Below are positions 1-9,963 of a DNA stretch of 24,384 nucleotides, in pieces. The position numbers and the translations under genes are program-made. The notes beneath the pieces were generated by a model. It was not told the DNA's origin. It searched no databases and was given only the letters and a program-made list of their open reading frames with translations. The DNA is from Phoronis australis (lineage: Eukaryota; Phoronida; Phoronidae): assembly GCA_002633005.1 (NCBI GenBank), contig NMRA01000402.1:1-24384 (forward strand), read 5' to 3'. Numbering within the stretch: the stretch's first letter is position 1; every line of letters begins with the position of its first letter.

Positions 1-560
1 GAACTGAATTTTCTGCAAATGATTTAGTACAACAAGGAGTTTGTAGAAGATGTCTTTGCCTAGTATAATGTTCATGTACAGGGCCACGGGTTATTAAAGT
101 GAACGTTTTAAAAAATGAAAGTAAGTAAATATGAACAAATTTTTAGAAAAATTGAATAATAGCAACAACAACAACATACAAGTCCATTATTTCGAGTATC
201 TGTGCAGTCCTAAATAAAGGATCTGTATGGGCATTAGAACAACTAGAGGCAATAGTGCGAATATTTTATAATTTGAATATTCTATGATGTCCACCNNNNG
301 TCCCCCCCCCCCCCCCCCCCCCGGCCGCAGCAAAATTCCATAATTACAATGAAGAAGGACTAGACCATTATTAACAGTTTTCAAAGTTTCAAAGCAAAGG
401 GAAAGGAATGTTTAATGTTGTTAAGAACACCACAGAATCTGCTTATCTTTCTCAACACATTGTTTATGTGAGGAGTCCATAACAGGTTTTCGTTGGTGAT
501 AACACCAAATAAATTGAATAAACTAATTCTTCCAATTTCCAAGTTACTAAACTTTAAATA
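1..560 (-). pseudogene. Broken 3' part of a non-LTR retrotransposon reverse transcriptase (CR1/L2/Jockey-like)
   Basis: Reading the minus strand, four pieces in successive frames match the C-terminal half of LINE reverse transcriptases. Piece 1 (about 557-384) has the FGVITNENLLW..HI..V...KISR.CGVL pattern, the usual LGV-DE-L-W-HI-V-KIS-G-L signature. Piece 2 (384 to about 305, another frame) gives KTVNNGLVLLHCNYGILL, the usual LYNSLVLPHL.YGI.. segment. Piece 3 (about 237-165) gives NAHTDPLFRTAQILEIMDLY. Piece 4 (about 105-1) reads VHEHYTRQRHLLQTP, the typical tail around a YNTR-like motif. The frame changes between pieces, and an N gap and a poly-C run interrupt the middle, so no intact protein is present. 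The element continues beyond the left edge. Family membership is inferred from motif shape; the exact clade is not determined. Confidence 0.75.
296..322. repeat. Assembly gap (NNNN) beside a poly-C run
   Basis: Four Ns at 296-299 are followed by GT and about 20 consecutive C residues. This falls inside the retrotransposon remnant, where the reading frame should be continuous. The C run may be genuine slippage or a consensus error next to an unresolved gap, so length and sequence here should not be trusted. Confidence 0.9.
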
Positions 561-731
561 AAATCCTCGACCCCATTGGTGTAGCCAGAAGTATTCAACA
601 GAGAGAGCCAAACTCCAAATTGTTAGCGAGCGACGGCAAGGGCTTCTCTCTGAGGCAAACTTGCCTGGAAAATAGACAGAGGGGCAAAAGTGGAATGGTT
701 TTCTCCTAGGGCAACCCTCTTTTTGTGTCAT

Positions 732-1410
732 GCTCTTGGCAGCATGTGTTAGTGCCGAGCAATGTTCTGAAGTGGTAAATTAACCATATCAGCCAGTCTC
801 CAACCTAAAGTGTAATTCTATCATAAAAATAAAGTTCATGCCGATTGGATATTAAATTTCTTCGGTTGACTTTGTGAATCAGTATTCTGCAGCCTACTAA
901 TTCAATATAATCAGACACACATTAACGATATGTTTTTTTTAATCCTTAAGTCCAAGCTGATGGTGTTGTCCCTCAATAAGAGTTAAGTTTGTTGTTTTAA
1001 AAAACTTTTCCCAAAAGAGCAATAAAAACGTTGATCTAATTCCATGGTTTACTCTGTGATTATCACATCATTAGTTGCTTCAGTATCCATAGTCGTAAGA
1101 AGGTGGGGAAAGACAGAACAAAAGTATATGTCATCCGTGCACTATCCATGTTGCCACCGCTTAATTTCGCCTGGCCACCCTTCGAGCATTGATTGGAAAG
1201 CGATTCAACAAATATTATTTTGGTCGCTTTTATGGAGGGGGTGGGGTGCTGCCTCCTAACTTCGTGAGTGGCCAGAAGGTAAAACTTCACACCCCCGGAC
1301 TTGCTTCTGCAGTAGCTAACTCTAACTGCAATAGGTCAGTCTCTGCCACATGAGGAAGTGGATCCGCCGCATTAGTGTCGCCCACACGTTGAGTTTCCGG
1401 TATAGACAAA
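732..1410. other. Intergenic stretch, nothing recognised
   Basis: AT-rich sequence with only short open frames on both strands (71-75 codons, overlapping each other at 1,044-1,290). None resembles a known protein and no convincing exon boundaries were seen. Confidence 0.5.
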
Positions 1411-1435
1411 GTTATTCAGGTGGGTAAGAGATATA

Positions 1436-1637
1436 GTGAACATTCATTGGTCTCCCCAGGGGGGTCGATGATTCGAAAGACCCCCCCCCCCACACACACA
1501 CACACATTTGACGAAGTGGGCAAAAGGTACGGCGCCTCGGAGAGAAAAAACTCGGTAAAAAGTAGTAAACGAGACAAAAGTCCACCAAAATGGCAGGAGC
1601 TAGTATCACAAATCAGTGATGCACACTTCATAATTCT
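1436..1637 (-). repeat. Interspersed repeat, copy A (unnamed family shared with about 4,069-4,238)
   Basis: The reverse complement aligns over most of its length with 4,069-4,238 on the plus strand. Shared blocks include GTGCATCAC, the TAGTGGACATTTGTCTCGTTT-like block (GGTGGACTTTTGTCTCGTTT here), a pyrimidine-rich tract, then ACTTCGTCAAATG, and finally a G/C-tract end with CAGGGG..TCGA. The GTGAACA.TTCAT sequence at the outer end also matches. This copy carries a poly-C/(CA)n insertion at 1,481-1,507 that the other lacks. Similar peptide fragments appear when both copies are translated, but with no sustained open frame, so I call it a non-coding or fossil transposable element. Confidence 0.6.
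1481..1507. repeat. Poly-C / (CA)n microsatellite
   Basis: About eleven Cs run directly into roughly eight CA dinucleotides. Together with GGGGGGTC just before it and GACCCCCC at its start, it can form a short G-run/C-run hairpin. It lies inside repeat copy A and is probably a later expansion within it. Confidence 0.9.
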
Positions 1638-1640
1638 AAG

Positions 1641-3960
1641 CCTACTCCGTGAATATTTAAGTAAGTAAAACGTCCCCATATTTCGAGTCCTCCACTTTAA
1701 GGCTGCAGGGATTGCGTGCTTATTCTGGAAATTTAAGCGATAAGAAAAGAAAAATTATAGGTAAGAAATTTTCTGAAAGGCTCTGAACAACTGAGTGAAG
1801 GGCCGTGCAATGCCTCATGATACTTTACTTTGAACTTCAGTCTATGATTCTTGATCCCACGCTCAAGGTAAGTTTAATTGAGATGGTAATGTCGGTTTTG
1901 TGTTGGAATTTTCAATAAGGATATTTGACATTTTAGTGGCCATTCGACGAACTTCAGTTTTGTGATGGTAAAGCGTTCCCAAGTCACTGCTTTGCCGGCG
2001 GGGTCCGTAAGTGTTAACACCGGCCTCAAGCCAAATCATCTTTAAAAACGAGGATGCAAAGAATCACTATGCCTGCAAAATAATGAATGGTGTTTGTTAA
2101 AATTCTCACGCCCAGGTGTTGAAATTGACGACTAGTAAGCCTCAGCGGGGATGTCACGATCCGTGGTCCATGTGCAGCTGCATGTGCCAAATTTGATTCT
2201 ATTGACGTCCTGCCTTTTTCTTACCCGGCACCTACATATTATATTAGAGGCCGCTGTCGTAACGTAAACAATATATCTGCTCGATATTTGAACTCGACCA
2301 CTGAGTGAGCAAAACCTTTCACCCTTCTGGTGCATTGTGGGATACGTTATTATTAAGGTAAGTTAAACTTGTTTTGACCAAACACAATAGAGAGAAAGCT
2401 GGAACTTGATCATACCAGTTCATTGGTCTGAGGGTGACCGGGTCGGTTATGACTCATGGAGAATACCTCCAAGTATGCCTGTGTATACGTAAACCAAGTG
2501 TAGGATTAAATAGCTTTAACCATTCTAATATCAGTTGCAGGCGGTTGTTTAGCTGTAAATGTCGGTGGGGACTGTGAACTGTATGAGAGAGGAAACACCC
2601 GTTTGACTCCTTGGCGCCTATCAACAGGTAAGCAACGGCAAAAAGATGGGTGTTTAATTGTGTACAATGTACAGCAAACGTACGTATGACTTAAAGTGGA
2701 CACGGGCGTGTCCTTCGTGAACGGGGGCTTCAGTAATTAAGGGGCAATTGACCTCGTCTATATAGTCTGTTAAGGACGGGCAGAGGTTCTTGCTGAAAAA
2801 GACCATAGCCGCCTCTTTTGGAAAATGAAGTACGATTTTTGACAGGGCAATGTATGTCGACGGTTTGCAATAGCCTGGCTTGACGTGGCAGTCGTCTCCG
2901 CGAGGTCAACCAATCTCAGTACGTCTGCAGAGCAACGGGATTTGCACTGGACCCCGCGCAAATCCTCATTCCGTACCCACCTAGCTAGACTATTCAACAT
3001 TTGTGACGACCGGGGTGACCCGGCCAGGTGAACAAACTGCAGCTTAGGGTGACAATAAGCCGTATTATGAGCTCGGCCCGTCTTTTCGTCACGTACAGGT
3101 CCCCACCGGAAAGTTGTGGCAACGGTGGGAAAAGGTACACTAGCTGTAAAATTGTGCGACCAGAGGAGTGAAAAATGGAAAACCCTCCACGTCACCTCTG
3201 TTGGCCCCTCAATAGCTGAGATTACTGGGGAATGAGGACGTTAGAATTAAGGAGGCGGAAAAGAGAATTGCAATGGCCGGCTAGGATCGCCCGGACCGTT
3301 TGTAGCTTGTACGCTCTGATAATTACCTTAATCCGTTAACGCTTGGATGGCGTATGGGGCAGTTAAACGGTACAAGATGTGACCGCTCTGTCGTGCTATA
3401 TGCTATAGGGATTTGATTTTAATTCGCTGGAAATTAACGCCAAGGACGCGAGTTCAATTCAGGACGGGTCGATTACAATACAATACAATATGCCGTCTGA
3501 TTCCAAATATACATAGTAAGGGTGCGACGATTAATGAAATCGCGATGCGAGAGCGACGATTTCGATATCTACACACCCAGGCCCATTTCGAATCGATTCT
3601 TAAGCTAGTCCCAGTTTTTACCGCTTGATGTCTTTCAAAATTACGACTTATTTAACTTTTGAGGTATACAGCTCAGGTATGTTCATTAATTGGAATCATG
3701 ACAACTTTTCACAGCAAATGAAATCCTGAGTGCTCTACGAGGGTAGTCGCAAATAGAAATTGTTGACACTCTCAATTTCCACCAAGGGCGCGATCCATAG
3801 ACGCAAGATAGTGTCGAGTCAGGTCTGATTGATCATACCCTTCGCTTGTAATGAATAGCCATGACGTGCTTGATCTCGTTTTTTTTTCGCGGAATGCAGC
3901 ACACCCCCTTCTCAGGTGGGACACTCTTAAGTAAGCTTTTGGTTAATACGAAAAGTTAAA
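1641..3960. other. Intergenic stretch, no gene supported
   Basis: No homology recognised. The longest open frame is 141 codons on the minus strand (3,195-2,770); its sequence is low in recognisable motifs, and the region around it is somewhat GC-richer than its flanks. Around 3,433-3,470 the sequence GAGTTCAATTC resembles a tRNA B box, but there is no A box or cloverleaf with it. Confidence 0.4.
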
Positions 3961-4068
3961 TGTTTTGCATGCATTAATTGCATGCGCGCGCACCCAGCTT
4001 AAAATGGGGTGCTCGAATTTTTGAAATGTGAACATTTTACTGAGTTTCACGGGGTACATCAGAGCTAT

Positions 4069-4238
4069 AAATTGTGCATCACCGAATTTTGGTAGTTCCT
4101 ACCTTTTAGTGGACATTTGTCTCGTTTTCTACGTTTTTTTTCGAAATTTTTGTTTCCCTGAAGCGGAAATATTTGTCAACTTCGTCAAATGGGGTGCTTG
4201 TTCGAGCCCCTGAGCCCACGCGCATGAATTGTTCACAA
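4069..4238 (+). repeat. Interspersed repeat, copy B (same family as about 1,436-1,637)
   Basis: It aligns with the reverse complement of copy A through GTGCATCAC, TAGTGGACATTTGTCTCGTTT, a T-rich tract and ACTTCGTCAAATGG. Its outer flanks look like gapped inverted ends: AATTGCATGCGCG followed by GGGGTGCTCGAA on the left (about 3,976-4,018), and on the right (about 4,199-4,236) the reverse complement AATTCATGCGCG followed by GGGGCTCGAAC. This suggests a small DNA-transposon-like or foldback element spanning about 3,976-4,238. No transposase is present. Confidence 0.55.
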
Positions 4239-4462
4239 GTCCTACAATATAATAATCCTATCAATGTATGAACCTTCAAACAAAACTTGATGTTTGAAAT
4301 CGGCGAAATTAAAGTCACGCTATTCTTAGTCAATTGTTTGACGGTTCACATAGTTAACTTTCCTCAAGTCATATCTCCAGTATCAGAGTAACTTCGGAAA
4401 AATTTAACCGGGGATAAAGTCAACTTATTATTTGAACCATCCACGGGTTTGCATAGTCTCGG

Positions 4463-4597
4463 ATGAAGAGGCTGCCCAGCGGTCCGTTCCTACTGTTGCT
4501 GGACGCCTCCCTGGCCACGATCCCGATGAGATTGCACGCCTCAGAGTCGGCGCCTGCAAGCTTTGTGAGCCGTTATATTAAAAGGAGTGCAGCGTAA
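4463..4597 (+). CDS. Candidate small ORF of 44 codons in a GC-rich island, unknown
   Basis: An ATG opens a short frame (MKRLPSGPFLLLLDASLA...) with a basic start and a run of leucines that resembles a signal peptide. It ends with a TAA after 44 residues. A second forward frame over the same bases is also open from about 4,425 to 4,580, which is what high GC alone would produce. A possible acceptor (TTTGCATAG, ending near 4,456) and a possible donor (GTGAGC, about 4,565) flank the island. There is no homology and no neighbouring exon to join it to. It could be a first exon of a secreted protein, a fossil transposon piece, or chance. Confidence 0.15.
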   Translation: MKRLPSGPFLLLLDASLATIPMRLHASESAPASFVSRYIKRSAA

Positions 4598-4599
4598 CA

Positions 4600-6240
4600 G
4601 GTCAACTTCAACCCAAGGGTGTCTTGAAGGCTTATGGAAACAAATAAGTCACTCACTTTAGTTGGTGATCTCTGGCTAATCAGTAGGACCGTGACTCATC
4701 ATATGACTTATTGCCCAAATATTATGTTGGAGCTATTTTGGACAGTAAGGTTATCTATTATATTTACTTACACCCATGAAGTAAATAAAAACCTCCAAAA
4801 ATGCGTCACTGTCAACGTTTTGTTTACAATTATGGCTTATTGTTATTAGAGTATGTGCTATACTAACAATAGAATATTCAAAAGGTGTGGTCCCGCTGTC
4901 AATTAAATGGTTATCACCTGCTGCACATGACTAAAGTGCATGATTTTTCGTGACCTTGGTACAGGAATAAATTGAATGAATCAAATTTATTTCTGAATAT
5001 TTTGTCTCGTCGCATTTAAAGGTGTTCTCGCGAGTATTGTTGAACGAACACGTTATCGGCTACTTTCATGAGAACGTCTTACGATTTATAACTCCATCAG
5101 TATGTCGTACATGTATTTACATCAACAACCAGCATTTACTAAACTGTCACCGAAGTCGACGGCGAGATACCCGTGACAAGAACGATATTAAGATAGACCA
5201 ATAAAGCAATCCTTTCAGTCATAATAAAATTAATCGTCCCATGACGATGATGCTTTGTAGCTCCATTGACCGGGTCATTAAAACTCGCTTAGAGCCTCTG
5301 CGACCTACAAGAAGATACATTGCGCTCATCTGACAGCGCTGCATAAAACGTAGGCCACGCCATCTCTAAGTTTAACACACCCTCTCACATACGCCAGGGC
5401 TGTAGTGGTAAAATTATAGGTAAGTAGGCGCCCAAAGCCTACAGTATCACCTTGAGCACTGAACGTAACTTACGGTGCGTAGGCGCTACGTTCGAATGCC
5501 AAAAGGTGGTTGGCTGCGCCTACGTGCGCCTACGCCCCACTACAGCACTGAGCTTCATTCATACGTTAAAAGCGCGGCTGTTGGCATGACGATTTCCGCC
5601 GATACCAGATGTTTCGTCAACAAGGCAGAGGCGTTTTCCACCCTCAAGTATGGCAAATGCGCATAGAGAGTGAAAATAAGTTCTGGAAAGTCCTATACAA
5701 CGAATGAGTGTGATCTATGATGTCCATGTGTTCATTTATTTTTAGCGGTGTTCGTCAGCATCGTTCCGGCCGCCAGCACGCATTCTGCTCAAGTGCTAAT
5801 TCGTGAAAATTGTGGGTTCAGGTCAGTGTCAGACTGTATTGACTTCATATTTGGATATTTACTGGCCTGATTTCCTAAACCGCGCCGCATTGAAATTCGT
5901 TATCCCGCCAGGAGGCTATCATACTATCCATGTAATGCAGACAGTAGGTTTTGACCTTATACGGAATAAACAGTGTTTTAACACCTTTCTTGCTATCATT
6001 ATGTCAGACAAATTCCACTGACTGGTGAAGTGGAGTGTATTAAATGGTCTCTGAAAAGGGCAAGCAACTTGAAATATCCATAGATGAAGGACATCATGTC
6101 CCATACATTTCCCATTGAGAAGAAAAATCTGCGCTTAATACGGCAGTAGCTGCGACCTATTCGATCACAGTCGATGTCAAATAGCTAAAATAAATTAGTG
6201 AACTCAGCCTAATCAAACAATGTAAGGGACTGACTGTGGG
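4600..6240. other. Intergenic stretch, no gene supported
   Basis: Only short open frames of 60-72 codons occur, none recognised. The one structured part is 5,423-5,535, where the 10-mer GCGTAGGCGC (5,477-5,486) has an exact inverted partner at 5,526-5,535 and a further near copy at 5,516-5,524. Confidence 0.45.
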
Positions 6241-6277
6241 ATTTAGTCATCTGTTTTTAAATTAATGAACCACTATG

Positions 6278-6409
6278 TACATGTATAATAATTGAATTTT
6301 ATGCACTGACCCTACATGTATATGGTTTCCGAATCCCACCATGTTGGCTTCTTCTCGGGGTAATGGCAATATACATGTACTCTCACCGCTCTCCACGTAC
6401 ATGTATATT
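6278..6409. repeat. Cluster of TACATGTA palindromes with a perfect 13-bp hairpin
   Basis: The 8-bp palindrome TACATGTA occurs at 6,278-6,285 and 6,313-6,320, with related ATACATGTAC/GTACATGTAT copies at 6,371-6,380 and 6,397-6,406. The last two form part of a perfect 13-bp inverted repeat: AATATACATGTAC at 6,368-6,380 and GTACATGTATATT at 6,397-6,409, with a 16-nt loop. Further single TACATGTA copies lie at 13,286-13,293 and 15,469-15,476. Confidence 0.8.
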
Positions 6410-6979
6410 GTTCTGATGTTAAGTCGTAGCAAAGCCGTAGTAGCGACACAACTATCGTGACTTAACAAATAAGAAATCACAACAGCCAGGAACTAGTGAA
6501 TGCATTTTAAGCTTATGTATGAAGCCAACTGGGTTGGCGGCTAGATCGAAAGTGACTACGAACTAACACCTGCACTGAAAATATTCAGGCGACATCAACG
6601 TGGTTCTAAATGTATAGACAAGTGAGATGACCGTTTTGGCCTTTTTTTAATAAAAATCATGAAGGGTGATCACACACTGCGGGCACTTCCGTCATTCAAA
6701 AGCTATACAACTCAACGTTGTCCTACTTTCTAAAGCGTATGGCTGCGTACGTGATATCGGAGACCTTTGGAATGAGGAAATGTATAAACGCAGATCTCGC
6801 ATCGATTCTGATCGCATTGATTTATCCGAGGTCACTGACAAGAAACATTATAGCACCGTAACCAATCATGTTTGTTCTGCCCAAGCCATCGGAATGAGAG
6901 TGAAAACAAGGAATGAGGAAATTGGTCTAAACCTGAGATCTGCGGTGGGCTTAAGATATCGCTTCTTTACCTAACCTTC

Positions 6980-7500
6980 CATTTTGTCGTTGCTTTCTTC
7001 GTGTGCCCGGACAAGGGACTACTGTAGCACGTACGGTAACTATTTAACCACAAAATCATTGTGGGACAAAACTGTTTTACAGTTGATGACTTGAGGCTTA
7101 TCTTAGTTGGGTAAGCTTTACTTATTACTTAACTTCGACCACAGATATATTCTGTTTTTGTGATTACAATAAAAATAGCCGATTCCAAACAAAGGCTGTA
7201 TGTTGCCTACTGAGGTACCGTGAAAATGGTTTCATCGCGCCCTGTGTGCAGAACTGATCAAAACCGGCTTGTTTTCTGAGATAAATTCGTGCATCTCTCG
7301 TCAAACGTATGCATTTTATTCGCGCTTCAATAACTTAAGACCACAATTACTAGATTAACGCCTCCGCAAAAATAATAAACATGGCACGTACGTAATGTAT
7401 TACTATATGCAGTATTTCACTTATCATACGTGCCTAGAAGGCCTCTGTTTAGTTACTGAACTTTTCCGAGAGGTAACTGCGTGAAATTTTTTTACTGAAA
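6980..7500. other. Upstream region of the CABIT gene
   Basis: No coding sequence recognised. A donor-like TTGG/GTAAGC lies near 7,110 and could end a 5' untranslated exon that joins the acceptor at 7,517. No clear TATA box or other core promoter signal is convincing in this AT-rich stretch. Confidence 0.3.
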
Positions 7501-7517
7501 TAATCATTTTGTTTCAG
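7500..7517 (+). other. Splice acceptor just before the CABIT start codon
   Basis: A T-rich tract (TTTTTTTACTGAAATAATCATTTTGTTTCAG) ends in CAG at 7,517, six bases before ATG at 7,524. The usual metazoan polypyrimidine-AG form implies that an upstream exon is spliced here. That exon may be entirely 5' untranslated, or may add N-terminal residues. Confidence 0.65.
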
Positions 7518-7523
7518 AGAGTC

Positions 7524-9173
7524 ATGTCGTTGGAACACAAGTTCGAGTGGGAGAAGCCAGAACACAGGTTACGGGACGTTGACAGATTGGGGCTCCCTCA
7601 AGCGGTCAAAGTCACGCATGGTCAGTTCCAGAAAATTGGTGTTACCAAGTCGAAACATCCGGAGAATATTTACCAGGAACTACTGCTTCACTCCATTAGG
7701 AACAACAAGAAGGTGATCGCGCATGCCTTAAAGACTTCCCAAGTGGGAAAGTTGGACGCCAGCGTGGATCTAAAGTTATCAATACCGCTGACGTACACTG
7801 GCTGGTTTGAGGTGATGTCAGAAGATGGACGCTCCGCACGCCCTCTTCTTAGTGTTCACGAACTGGCGAGACACGAACATGAGACTTGCCTCGTTCGTGA
7901 AACAGCTAAAGCTTATTTGGCCGGCGAAGATAACCAAATCTACTTGAACCATGAAAAGACTATTGTTGCAGGAGAGCGCTTGAAGATTATGGAGAATAAG
8001 ACCATTAAACTCCCAGGTAGACAAAAAAAGTTCAGGTTACTGCATTGCTTGAATAGCAAAAAAGAGCACGTTTATTTGCCACACGACGCTAAGTGTTGTT
8101 TCAGCATCATAACCACGTCTGATAGTACTTCCGGTGTGCACACAATAGAAAATGTAACGAAACATTTTAGATTTCCGGTATCCGTTCGAATTGTCCATGG
8201 ATCTTCCCCGAGAGCGCTCAAAAACTCGAAATATTCCGGAATTCTGAGACTAATGTCATCTGAATCGGACAACACGGCATTCTTCATGCCCCTTTTACCG
8301 TGTGAACAAAAAGAGAAAATGATACCGCTTTCATCCGAAGTTCCCCTAAAGCTTTGTTATGCAAAAGACCGACAAGATTACCTGTCCAGAAGCGACGTAA
8401 AAGAACTGCTCAGTCGATGTAGTGAAATGGTGCTAAGTTATATGACGAGTATCCACGTTCTGGTCAACACACCATTTCCTGGTCATTACAAGTCGCTTCG
8501 TGAGCCATTGCCTCCGGATGTGCCGGAGCGCGTCGACAATGCAAAGAAGCGAGTGGTAGACGTTTTATTTCAAGAGGTTGATGACCTTTACGGATACGTG
8601 CGAGATGGTGGAACACCCCCAGAAAGTCGACTGGGCCAAATCACTGGCATTCACTCTAATGACTGGGAAGAACCCATATACGAATTCATTGATAAATATC
8701 AAGTGCAAACTCCTGAATCCGCCGCGCCAACAGACCCCACTGCTTCTGTTGCACAAAATAAAACAGACATCTTGGTCTCTAACGTCGACCAACAAAACAA
8801 CCTAGCCAGTCCTAAAGCATTTTCTTCTGGCGAGAAGACAGACGTCCACAACTCGCCAACTACATTTTTGAGAACACCTGGCGCGCCTCAGACTTCGCCG
8901 CGAAGGTTCTCGGCAGATGCTTCCGCGTCACCGACAACTACGCTATTGAAGGAAGCCAACGGTCGTGGGGTTAGAAACAAAATTTACGACAGCAATAAAC
9001 TTCTCGTAACCTATGCTAGAGCGAAATCTTTTGATAGTGGTTCAAAGAGTAGTGGTGAGAAGTGTTCAAAAGATTCTAAGGACAACAAATCGAAGGATTC
9101 TAAGGGTTCTCCAACCGGTGACGACCACAGAGTAGTCACGAAGAGGAAGTCACTGAAATCGATGTATTTGTGA
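7524..9173 (+). CDS. CABIT-domain protein, GAREM/THEMIS-like signalling adaptor
   Basis: One open exon of 549 codons. Residues about 22-320 fit a CABIT domain, the all-beta module of THEMIS and GAREM: HSIRNNKKVIAHAL near 56-69, the characteristic IPLTYTGWFEVMSEDG followed by VHELA at 87-115, VYLPHDAKCCFSI at 183-195, and FRFPVSVRIVHG....SGILRL through VPLKLCY at 215-279. Known members link activated receptor kinases to Grb2/Shp2 (GAREM) or act in T-cell signalling (THEMIS). After the domain come REPLPPDVPERV (326-337), tyrosines in YGYV (356-359) and YEFI (386-389), and a Ser/Lys/Asp-rich tail (about 500-530). No second CABIT and no SAM domain are visible. I start at the ATG because a splice acceptor ends six bases earlier; the frame runs five codons further upstream, but that part is intronic. 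Which subfamily it belongs to is uncertain. Confidence 0.85.
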   Translation: MSLEHKFEWEKPEHRLRDVDRLGLPQAVKVTHGQFQKIGVTKSKHPENIYQELLLHSIRNNKKVIAHALKTSQVGKLDASVDLKLSIPLTYTGWFEVMSEDGRSARPLLSVHELARHEHETCLVRETAKAYLAGEDNQIYLNHEKTIVAGERLKIMENKTIKLPGRQKKFRLLHCLNSKKEHVYLPHDAKCCFSIITTSDSTSGVHTIENVTKHFRFPVSVRIVHGSSPRALKNSKYSGILRLMSSESDNTAFFMPLLPCEQKEKMIPLSSEVPLKLCYAKDRQDYLSRSDVKELLSRCSEMVLSYMTSIHVLVNTPFPGHYKSLREPLPPDVPERVDNAKKRVVDVLFQEVDDLYGYVRDGGTPPESRLGQITGIHSNDWEEPIYEFIDKYQVQTPESAAPTDPTASVAQNKTDILVSNVDQQNNLASPKAFSSGEKTDVHNSPTTFLRTPGAPQTSPRRFSADASASPTTTLLKEANGRGVRNKIYDSNKLLVTYARAKSFDSGSKSSGEKCSKDSKDNKSKDSKGSPTGDDHRVVTKRKSLKSMYL

Positions 9174-9638
9174 CGAACTGCCTTAACATGATACTTCAAT
9201 ATTGTGTGATAGAATCTTGGGAACAAATTATCCACTGATGCATTAAGTATAAGCACACTTTAGTTGTATAAGAAGTTATTTAAATTATAATGTAACCTGT
9301 ATTTGGCACATCGTCAAAATATTTGGAGGAAGGGTAACACACGGCTGACTGTAGGCTTATTGATACGCAACTGCAATACACATTATTTAAAGAGTATATT
9401 AACTTTATACAGAGAAAAAGAGAGATGAGTTTATGCTTTTTTGTTTGTTATTCACAAAATTCATGTAATTGTGCATTTTCAGTCACAAATATTATATATC
9501 GCTTTGTTTGCCTGTTGCCTTAATTAAATTTCAAAAGAGAATTATACTGTAGCTCAGTCGTCTTTCAGAAGCAGATCATTTGCATCAAAAACAAGACTTC
9601 TGTCAAACACTTCAGCAGGGTTAAAGATGCTATGTCTC

Positions 9639-9656
9639 AATAAAACCGCGAATAAA
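9639..9656 (+). terminator. Two AATAAA polyadenylation signals, likely for the CABIT gene
   Basis: AATAAA occurs at 9,639-9,644 and 9,651-9,656, roughly 470 bases after the CABIT stop codon. This gives a 3' untranslated region of ordinary length. AATAAA is frequent by chance in AT-rich DNA, so use of these copies is inferred. Confidence 0.35.
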
Positions 9657-9963
9657 TTATTCAAATTTGCGCAACCTAGTGACGTGCTGGAGAACTGCGT
9701 GTACAATTATAATCAGGAAAAGAAACAATTTGTAAATAAATTGCGTTTTAAAGAAAACACCACAACTGATACACTTAAAAGCAAGTGTTAACATATAAAA
9801 ACCCTAAGAATTCCAAATAGTGCGCAATTAATATTATTTTATAGTGAAATAAACAAATAATACATTTTGTGCCTTGTTTCAATGGGTAACTATGAAATTC
9901 GTCTATGGTGAAATTACATACAAACAAAGACGTTAATGATCTCTGATACCAACATAAAAACAG

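Noticed and set aside
2770-3195. 141-codon open frame on the minus strand
   Set aside because: No recognisable domain, no homology I can name and no supporting splice or start context. The GC-richer local composition makes such a chance frame plausible.
6666-6974. 102-codon open frame on the plus strand upstream of the CABIT gene
   Set aside because: It opens with GTG rather than ATG, has no recognised motif, and no clear donor or acceptor links it to the CABIT exon. Treated as chance.
8565-8805. Open frames on both strands within the CABIT exon (also at 7,818-8,287 and 9,011-9,256)
   Set aside because: They are shadows of the conserved plus-strand frame and have no homology of their own.
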